7,425 bases of DNA from an uncultured Oscillospiraceae bacterium. Its GTDB lineage: Bacteria > Bacillota > Clostridia > Oscillospirales > Ruminococcaceae. The notes below the pieces were generated by a model. It saw only the letters and a list, made by a program, of their open reading frames with translations, was not told where the DNA came from and ran no database searches. Location: NCBI GenBank assembly GCA_910577365.1, contig CAJTMU010000107.1, positions 1 through 7,425 on the forward strand, written 5' to 3'. Position numbers and translations under genes: made by a program. Shown here piece after piece: positions 1-4,219 of this stretch. Each line of letters begins with the position of its first letter. Position 1 is the stretch's first letter.

Positions 1-1
1 G

Positions 2-217
2 ATTTATATTTATTGTGCTTATGCATCTGTTCCGGACACTCTAATCGTAAGTGTAAACAGTGCGCTTCTTGGAGAAGGCGGTTTTTGTGCGTTGATTAAA
101 CACGCTAACGAACGCACACAACAAAGGAGATGGGAGTTGGAAGATCGAAAATACTCCGAAACTCACAAAAATCTTATTAAAACAAATGACGAAAATTTTC
201 TTAATGATGAAATGTGA
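2..217 (+). CDS. C-terminal part of a small phage membrane protein (partial)
   Basis: An open frame enters from the left edge and runs 71 codons to a TGA at 215-217. It is outside the usual ATG-to-stop search because the start is cut off. The visible part begins with a hydrophobic stretch (about residues 8-32, containing VPDTLIVSVNSALLGEGG) and ends with a charged tail rich in Lys, Arg, Glu and Asn. Small proteins with one or two membrane segments and a charged tail are common just upstream of holin genes in Firmicutes phages. The gap to the next start is 26 bases, so it probably shares the lysis-operon transcript. Function is not recognised. An accessory lysis or holin-like role is possible but unproven. 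Confidence 0.5.
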   Translation: MYIYCAYASVPDTLIVSVNSALLGEGGFCALIKHANERTQQRRWELEDRKYSETHKNLIKTNDENFLNDEM

Positions 218-243
218 TTGTGTTATTGAAGTGAGGGATTATT

Positions 244-627
244 ATGCAAAATTTTTTAATTGAATTACTAACGGCTGTAATTATTGCGGTTGTCCCCGTA
301 ATTACAACTATGCTTGTAAATTGGCTTCGCAGCAGTGTAGCTAATGTCAAGGGCGATTTAGCAAAAAAATATGCAGAAGAAGTGGCAAACGCAGTAGCAG
401 ATGCGGTTACGGCAACATCTCAGGTGTATGTAGACGAACTGAAAAAAGCCGAACTGTTTGATCTTGATGCACAAAAGCATGCTGCCGAAATGGCTCTTAA
501 TGCTTGTCTTGAAAGTCTATCCCCTGCCTGCAAGAAATTTCTTGATAATGCGTATACGGATGTTTGCATTTATCTTTCCAATAAAATTGAGGCAGAAGTA
601 CGTAATCAGAAAAAGGAGGTGTTGTAA
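244..627 (+). CDS. Phage holin, LLH family
   Basis: A 127-residue protein with one strong N-terminal membrane segment (about residues 5-28, ending in NWLRSS). A long amphipathic, Ala/Lys/Glu-rich helical region follows (residues 35-90), then a charged C-terminus. This layout fits the LLH (Phage_holin_6_1) holins, which build up in the membrane and open it so the endolysin can reach peptidoglycan. The ATG at 244 is preceded by a purine-rich site (GTGAGGG, about 231-237). The stop codon overlaps the next start as TAATG at 625-629, so holin and endolysin are translationally coupled. Family assignment rests on layout, size and position. The single membrane segment leaves open that it acts with the small membrane protein upstream. 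Confidence 0.75.
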   Translation: MQNFLIELLTAVIIAVVPVITTMLVNWLRSSVANVKGDLAKKYAEEVANAVADAVTATSQVYVDELKKAELFDLDAQKHAAEMALNACLESLSPACKKFLDNAYTDVCIYLSNKIEAEVRNQKKEVL

Positions 628-1751
628 TGACCGTTGCAGCAAATTCTACATATAAAATTAATGGCGTTCTTGTTAAGGAAAAAATTATTCCTGATAATAT
701 GAAGTGGACGGTTGATAAAAACGCCAAACAGGCGGGGTGTAAGGTCGGCGATTTGTACAAGCAGGCAATGAAAATTCCAAAAGTCAACTTTGTGACTATT
801 CATAATACTGAAGACTTGAGCAATGTTCAGGACGACGCGGAACGTTACACTCTTGCAACCTATAATCAAGCAATGGGAACGACAAGAGTACATTTTTACA
901 TTGATGACCAATCCGTATGGCAGAATCTTCGTGCGGGAACAGGAATGTGCAATAACGATCCTGTGGGTTCAGCAGAAATTGCTTGGCACTCGGGTGATGG
1001 TTTGGGTTCAGGAAGCGGAAACATGACTTCGCTCGCTTTGGAAATTATAATGAATGAAACGCCTGCGAACGATATTGTTGCGAAAGATAATGGCGCAAGA
1101 ATTGCCGCTTGGTTATTGTGGAAACATAAACTTCCTATTGACCGACTTGTTACACATACTTATTGGGTTAACCAAAAGGCAGGAAATACTTTCACTGATA
1201 TAGATAAGCAGTGCACAAATCTCGTTTATGGCAAGAAGTGGTGTCCTGCTTATATTTTTGGTTCCGCTAATTCCAACGTAGCATACTCTAATTGGAAGGA
1301 CTTCAAAATACTTGTTAAGGGATATCTTGATAATTTAAACAACAAAAATCCAAACACCATCTTAGACGCTTCAAAAGATGGAAAACTATACAGAGTACAG
1401 GTGGGAGCGTTTTCTTCCAATACTAATGCATCCAACTATCTCAAAACGCTTAAAGCAAAAGGCATAAACGGTTTTATAGTTACAGATGGCAATCTTAAAA
1501 GAATTCAAGTGGGTGCGTATAGTGTAAAAGCTAATGCTGAGAATTACTTGAAAGAACTTAAAACTAAGGGAATTTCGGGATTTGTTGTGGAGGTTGACAA
1601 GAAAATTGCTAATCTCAAATCTGTTGATGAAATCGCGCTTGAAGTTATCAAGGGACTTTGGGGAACAGGCGCTGACCGCAAAAGGAAACTGACTGATGCG
1701 GGATATGACTATGCTAAAGTTCAAGCGGCGGTGAATAAATTGCTCAAGTGA
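627..1751 (+). CDS. Phage endolysin: N-acetylmuramoyl-L-alanine amidase with SPOR and CW_7 domains
   Basis: A 374-residue lysin that should cut the amide bond between N-acetylmuramic acid and L-Ala. Residues about 52-215 are an Amidase_2 (PGRP-like) domain. Likely zinc ligands are His59 (VTIHNT), His177 (VTHTYW) and Cys206 (KWCPAY), with Glu139 in LALEI as a probable catalytic-site residue. Residues 253-323 form one SPOR domain from two similar halves (YRVQVGAFSS and KRIQVGAYSV), expected to bind glycan strands lacking stem peptides. Residues 332-373 are a CW_7 (Cpl-7-type) wall-binding repeat with the signature WGTGADRKRKL and AGYDYAKVQ. There is no signal peptide, consistent with release through the holin. 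The start is set by a strong AAAAGGAGGTG site, and the gene overlaps the holin by one base. All key residues are present, so it is probably active. Confidence 0.93.
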   Translation: MTVAANSTYKINGVLVKEKIIPDNMKWTVDKNAKQAGCKVGDLYKQAMKIPKVNFVTIHNTEDLSNVQDDAERYTLATYNQAMGTTRVHFYIDDQSVWQNLRAGTGMCNNDPVGSAEIAWHSGDGLGSGSGNMTSLALEIIMNETPANDIVAKDNGARIAAWLLWKHKLPIDRLVTHTYWVNQKAGNTFTDIDKQCTNLVYGKKWCPAYIFGSANSNVAYSNWKDFKILVKGYLDNLNNKNPNTILDASKDGKLYRVQVGAFSSNTNASNYLKTLKAKGINGFIVTDGNLKRIQVGAYSVKANAENYLKELKTKGISGFVVEVDKKIANLKSVDEIALEVIKGLWGTGADRKRKLTDAGYDYAKVQAAVNKLLK

Positions 1752-1770
1752 GCATTTAACAACAATATTT

Positions 1771-1806
1771 TAGGGGATATGGATTTTTCCATATCCCCTA
1801 TTTTTT
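1771..1806 (+). terminator. Rho-independent terminator of the lysis operon
   Basis: A perfect 13-base-pair stem (TAGGGGATATGGA / TCCATATCCCCTA, 1771-1783 and 1788-1800) with a TTTT loop is followed by a T6 run at 1801-1806. It lies 19 bases after the endolysin stop. The opposing gene's stop codon (1798-1800) sits inside the stem, so the hairpin may also help end that transcript, although its U-tract on the minus strand is poor. Confidence 0.92.
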
Positions 1807-2373
1807 ACGATTTTCGCTGTTTGTAACAACTACTGTATCGGCAGTTTTTACAGAATGTAGACTAGACATATCAACGCCACACAACTTAACAAGGTCGAGC
1901 CACCGAGCAAGATTGAGGTTGCGTGCAATTGTTCCCCAAGTCGGCTTACCCTTTCCACGCTTAGCATCGTACTCCCTTCCCGACTTGGGACGTATACGTT
2001 CAAATTCTCGCTTGAAAATATCAATCCAGTCAGATTGTTTGTTTAGAGAATATCGAGACGCAGATTTTTTCTTTTTCTCAGATGTGTAATAAACATTGAG
2101 AAAGGCACTTGCTTTCATATCAAAAAGTTTTTTGATTGTAGTAGCTTTTGGCATATCGGGTTCAACTAAATCAGTTATCGTTGGATTCCTCCTGTGTTGC
2201 TCTCGCCATTTATTAAGATGTTTGAAAACTTCTTCTTTTGTCCACGTTACAGTCACTTTTGTATTTTTTAGATTAGTTAGTCTAGTAATTGCTTGTCTGT
2301 TTTCATAAGTATCTGGTAACTTTTGGATTGCTTCAATAGCAATATCTAGTGCCATCTGTATTGTAATATACAT
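1798..2373 (-). CDS. Putative phage DNA-binding protein with two HTH-like repeats, at the sigG junction
   Basis: A 191-residue basic protein not recognised by name. The ATG at 2373 is chosen over the TTG at 2400 because GGAGG stands 7 bases before it. Two stretches look like related helix-turn-helix units: about residues 43-95 (WTKEEVFKHLNKWREQ, then NPT, then TTIKKLF) and about 114-167 (IFKREFERI, then KPTWGTIARNLNL, then RWLDLVKLCGV). The pattern resembles the small repeats found beside homing endonucleases and in phage regulators. No nuclease (HNH, GIY-YIG) or recombinase motif is visible. It is the outermost phage gene at this end and points away from sigG's promoter, so a sigG transcript would run straight into it (23 bases from the stub's stop). 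A role in excision or integration control is inferred from position only. A homing-type accessory protein is the alternative. Confidence 0.7.
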   Translation of the reverse strand: MYITIQMALDIAIEAIQKLPDTYENRQAITRLTNLKNTKVTVTWTKEEVFKHLNKWREQHRRNPTITDLVEPDMPKATTIKKLFDMKASAFLNVYYTSEKKKKSASRYSLNKQSDWIDIFKREFERIRPKSGREYDAKRGKGKPTWGTIARNLNLARWLDLVKLCGVDMSSLHSVKTADTVVVTNSENRKK

Positions 2374-2396
2374 TATGTAGCCTCCGGCAATGGTTT

Positions 2397-2702
2397 TCAA
2401 CCTCTATATGCTATCGGCACGGCATATGTGCTGAATTTTACGGACTGCGTAATGTCGAAGTTGTCTATTGCCTTTATCAGTCCTATACAGCCTACCTGAA
2501 ACAGGTCGTCAGCGCTTTCTCCCCTGCCCGAAAAGCGCTGAATAACGCTTAGCACAAGACGCAGATTGCCCCTTATAAGTTCCTCGCGCGCCTGCATATC
2601 ACCCTGCTTCACCCGCGCTAAAAGTTCCATTTTCTCGGCTTCTTTCAGTACCTTGAGCTTAGAAGTGTTTACCCCGCTTATTTCGACCTTGTTAAAATAC
2701 AA
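2397..2702 (-). pseudogene. sigG: sigG 5' part (sporulation sigma factor G), interrupted by the prophage
   Basis: The frame gives 101 residues. The first 96 match sigma-G closely: the N-terminal signature NKVEISGVNTSKLKVL separates it from sigma-F, and GNLRLVLSVIQRF plus DDLFQVGCIGLIKAIDNFD and KFSTYAVP are regions 2.1-2.3. Family members continue MIIGEIRRYLRD; here the frame instead reads IAYRG and stops. Region 2.4 (-10 recognition), region 3 and region 4 (-35 recognition) are missing, so the stub could at most bind core RNA polymerase. The TTG start at 2702 is chosen because GGAGGG lies 7 bases upstream and the N-terminus then aligns with the family. Sigma-G drives late gene expression in the forespore. 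The remaining ~160 codons should lie past the left edge. No other lesion is seen, so precise excision could restore the gene. Confidence 0.93.
2405..2428. other. Probable attachment-site junction (att half-sites in sigG)
   Basis: The host/phage boundary falls in an imperfect dyad. Six-base arms ATATGC (2406-2411) and GCATAT (2422-2427) on the + strand flank a 10-base centre, TATCGGCACG. The arm at 2422-2427 belongs to sigG (Tyr-Ala codons) and the other to the phage. The sigG-like sequence ends within the centre. Short inverted arms around a core are what integrase sites look like, but the partner junction is outside the window, so the core and crossover cannot be fixed. Confidence 0.5.
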
Positions 2703-2735
2703 ATGACCACCCTCCGACTTGCTTGATTGTACAAG

Positions 2736-2765
2736 TATTATTGTCAGAAAGTGGTTTTGTTATTC
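2736..2765 (-). promoter_or_regulatory. sigG promoter, sigma-F/sigma-G-like
   Basis: On the minus strand GAATA (2765-2761) is followed after 17 bases by CAATAATA (2743-2736). This fits the GHATR ... CATnnTA pattern of forespore promoters. Transcription would start near 2729, leaving a leader of about 27 bases that contains GGAGGG before the TTG start of sigG. In known spore formers sigG is switched on by sigma-F and then by itself. The match is to short degenerate motifs, so it is supportive rather than decisive. Confidence 0.6.
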
Positions 2766-2795
2766 TTGGAAAAATGAGGGCTTTTTAATTATTAT
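2766..2795 (+). promoter_or_regulatory. Possible sigma-A-like promoter divergent from sigG
   Basis: On the + strand TTGGAA (2766-2771) and TATTAT (2790-2795) are 18 bases apart. A start near 2802 would read through the folded region that ends at the 3048-3072 terminator. A second TATTAT at 2831-2836 has no good -35 partner. Its edge abuts the proposed sigG -35 element, so the two promoters might interfere with each other. Confidence 0.4.
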
Positions 2796-2801
2796 CCGCA
2801 A

Positions 2802-3072
2802 GAATAATACCAAGAGCTTGCCCGATCTTTTATTATGCGCGATTCGGCACAGCCATGCGGTGAACCTTCGTTTGCCTTAAAATTTATGAGCATCTAATAT
2901 TATATTGTATAATAACTCGCTGACTATTTTCTCAGCGACTACATCATTATATTAGATCCTTAGGGCATACTTTCAGAGCAGTCAGGTGCAATATCTGAAA
3001 ATCTTGTAGAATTCATCTCCTACCCCCTATATGTTTTTAAAACACTCGCAGCGAAATTTCGCTGCATTTTTT
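2802..3072 (+). ncRNA. Candidate structured small RNA between sigG and popT
   Basis: There is no convincing ORF, but there is dense pairing potential on the + strand. An outer stem TGCCTTAA (2873-2880) / TTAGGGCA (with one G-U) encloses an ATCTAATAT / ATATTAGAT stem and an apical TCGCTGA / TCAGCGA hairpin with an 8-base loop. A second hairpin follows, TTTCAGA ... TCTGAAA. The region is bounded by a possible promoter at 2766-2795 and a perfect terminator at 3048-3072, giving about 270 nt. Length and the long imperfect hairpin make a 6S-type RNA one possibility, but I cannot assign a family. The outer stem pairs better on the + than on the minus strand. A leader or decayed element is the alternative. 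Confidence 0.4.
3048..3072 (+). terminator. Rho-independent terminator of the candidate small RNA
   Basis: The perfect 18-base palindrome GCAGCGAAATTTCGCTGC (3048-3065) is followed by A and T6 on the + strand. The minus strand has no U-tract after it, so it ends a + strand transcript. No + strand protein gene precedes it, which supports a noncoding transcript upstream. Confidence 0.8.
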
Positions 3073-3103
3073 GTAATATTCGTATTGTTATTTCGTACAA
3101 TCA

Positions 3104-3147
3104 AAATGATGTTAAAACACATAGGATTATGAGCATTAACATCATTT
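3104..3147. repeat. 12-bp perfect inverted repeat
   Basis: AAATGATGTTAA (3104-3115) and TTAACATCATTT (3136-3147) are perfect complements separated by 20 bases. No T-run follows, so it is not a typical terminator. It could be an RNA hairpin or a protein site. It lies between two terminator-like hairpins, and no function can be assigned. Confidence 0.55.
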
Positions 3148-3164
3148 AAATTCATTAGCTATAT

Positions 3165-3202
3165 CAGCAGCAGTGCATTTCCGTACTGCCGCTGTATTTT
3201 TA
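3165..3202 (+). terminator. Terminator-like hairpin, + strand
   Basis: CAGC-A-GCAGT (3165-3174) pairs with ACTGC-C-GCTG (3185-3194) with one internal mismatch, followed by TATTTTTA. No + strand gene immediately precedes it, so it may be a back-up to the 3048-3072 terminator or end a short transcript containing the inverted repeat at 3104-3147. Confidence 0.5.
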
Positions 3203-3213
3203 TAGCTTCGACA

Positions 3214-3241
3214 CAAAAAAAGCAGCCGCTAAAGCGACTGC
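3214..3241 (-). terminator. Terminator of the P-type ATPase-like / popT operon
   Basis: Read on the minus strand, GCAGTCGCT-TT-AGCGGCTGC (3241-3222, one mismatch) is followed by a T7 run (3221-3215). It lies about 100 bases after the popT stop, in the right orientation to end that operon before the sigG promoter region. Confidence 0.82.
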
Positions 3242-3342
3242 CCGTGAATAATATGTGGTTACCAGACTTTCAATGCGACTTCAGGAGCAAGCCGTTATCA
3301 AATGCTTAAAGTGCCAATGCAAACCACGCGTTTCAAATATTG

Positions 3343-4203
3343 TTATTCCTTTGCGCTCTCTCCTGCCGAGCCAAGCTTCTGCACTAATATTGCCACGACA
3401 ACTCCCGCCAGCAGACAGACAAATCCATAACCTGTCTGTAAATTAAACCCAAATCCCTCTGGCAGAATAGCGTAAACTGATCCTATAACCAGACCCATTA
3501 TAGCGCTGTAAACCATCAGCTTATACTTGTTTATAAGAATGGAAATCAATTTTGCGCCAAGGATAATTCCCACTACCGCGCCTATCGCGAACGGTATGAT
3601 AACATAAAAGTTCAGCGAACTGAGGTTTATTGCCGATATAATAGTATCGTAAACACCAAGCAGCAGCATTACAAACGATCCGCTTACGCCGGGGATTATC
3701 ATTGTCACCGCCGCAATTACAGCGCAGACGAACAGCTTGACGGTAGTTATAATCTCAAAGCCGTCAACAACGTCGGGCGCTATGCTGATGCTGCCCGCTC
3801 TTTCCAGCACCGCAAGACCTATGACCACGCTCAGAGCTATCAAAAAAGGTAGCGCGCACAGCGGCTTAGGCTTACTCTCAGCCGTTCCCGTTTTTACAAT
3901 AAGCGGAACGCTTCCGAGTATCAGTCCAATAAAGAACATATTCGTCTGCACTTCAACTGCGTCAAACAGGGATTTTATAACTATTGCAAATCCGAGTATC
4001 CCCCCAGCTCCGCCCAAGCCGAAAACCACAAGAAACAGAAAATTCTTGAGAATTGCCTTTATTCCCGAAATGGATTCCATCAGTCGGTCATAAATACCGA
4101 ATACAACCAGCATAGTGCCGCCGCTCACCCCGGGAATTACATTGGCTATGCCGAATGCCAGACCCCCAAGGAAAAATTTCAAATACTCTATAAACTTTTT
4201 CAT
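3343..4203 (-). CDS. popT: DUF368 membrane protein, PopT-type polyprenyl-phosphate translocase
   Basis: A 286-residue, very hydrophobic protein with about eight or more membrane segments. It carries the twin DUF368 signatures: ANVIPGVSGGT at residues 20-30 and MIIPGVSGSF at 168-177. These occur in two internally similar halves (GIYDRLMESIS after the first, GVYDTIISAIN after the second), as in inverted-repeat transporters. DUF368 proteins have been shown to recycle undecaprenyl phosphate across the cytoplasmic membrane for wall synthesis (PopT). Assignment here is by family, and length is normal. The ATG at 4203 follows the upstream gene's stop by 16 bases with a weak AGGT ribosome site, so it is probably translated from the shared transcript. 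It ends in a charged tail (AGESAKE). Confidence 0.85.
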   Translation of the reverse strand: MKKFIEYLKFFLGGLAFGIANVIPGVSGGTMLVVFGIYDRLMESISGIKAILKNFLFLVVFGLGGAGGILGFAIVIKSLFDAVEVQTNMFFIGLILGSVPLIVKTGTAESKPKPLCALPFLIALSVVIGLAVLERAGSISIAPDVVDGFEIITTVKLFVCAVIAAVTMIIPGVSGSFVMLLLGVYDTIISAINLSSLNFYVIIPFAIGAVVGIILGAKLISILINKYKLMVYSAIMGLVIGSVYAILPEGFGFNLQTGYGFVCLLAGVVVAILVQKLGSAGESAKE

Positions 4204-4219
4204 CTGACCTATTCCAATC

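Larger units (their letters stand above)
1..2413. mobile_element. End of a prophage inserted in sigG
   Basis: The stretch holds consecutive phage lysis genes (small membrane protein, LLH holin, endolysin) and an opposing putative DNA-binding gene. It stops exactly where the sigma-G reading frame breaks, near 2413. The other end, the integrase and the rest of the phage are left of the window, so size and intactness are unknown. The boundary is placed where the sigG codons stop matching the family (after GTG CCG AT). That this is an integrated phage rather than a chance gene fusion is inferred from phage genes abutting a truncated conserved host gene. All phage genes seen here have intact frames. 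Confidence 0.85.

Noticed and set aside
2374..2400. TTG start at 2400 for the phage minus-strand gene, making a 200-residue protein
   Set aside because: It lacks a ribosome site at the right distance, while the ATG at 2373 has GGAGG 7 bases upstream. The extra codons also overlap the end of the sigG stub.
2397..2702. sigG stub as a simple frameshift or sequencing error
   Set aside because: No frame downstream (toward 1800) resumes sigma-G sequence (regions 2.4, 3 or 4). Instead, phage genes follow, so the break is an insertion and not an indel.
2850..2880. T-box-like motif on the minus strand (GGTTCACCGC)
   Set aside because: Only part of the conserved antiterminator box matches. There is no specifier stem or downstream aminoacyl or amino-acid gene in that direction, as sigG follows.
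3255..3446. 63-residue + strand ORF overlapping the popT 3' end
   Set aside because: It is antisense to popT, lacks a ribosome site and shows no family features.
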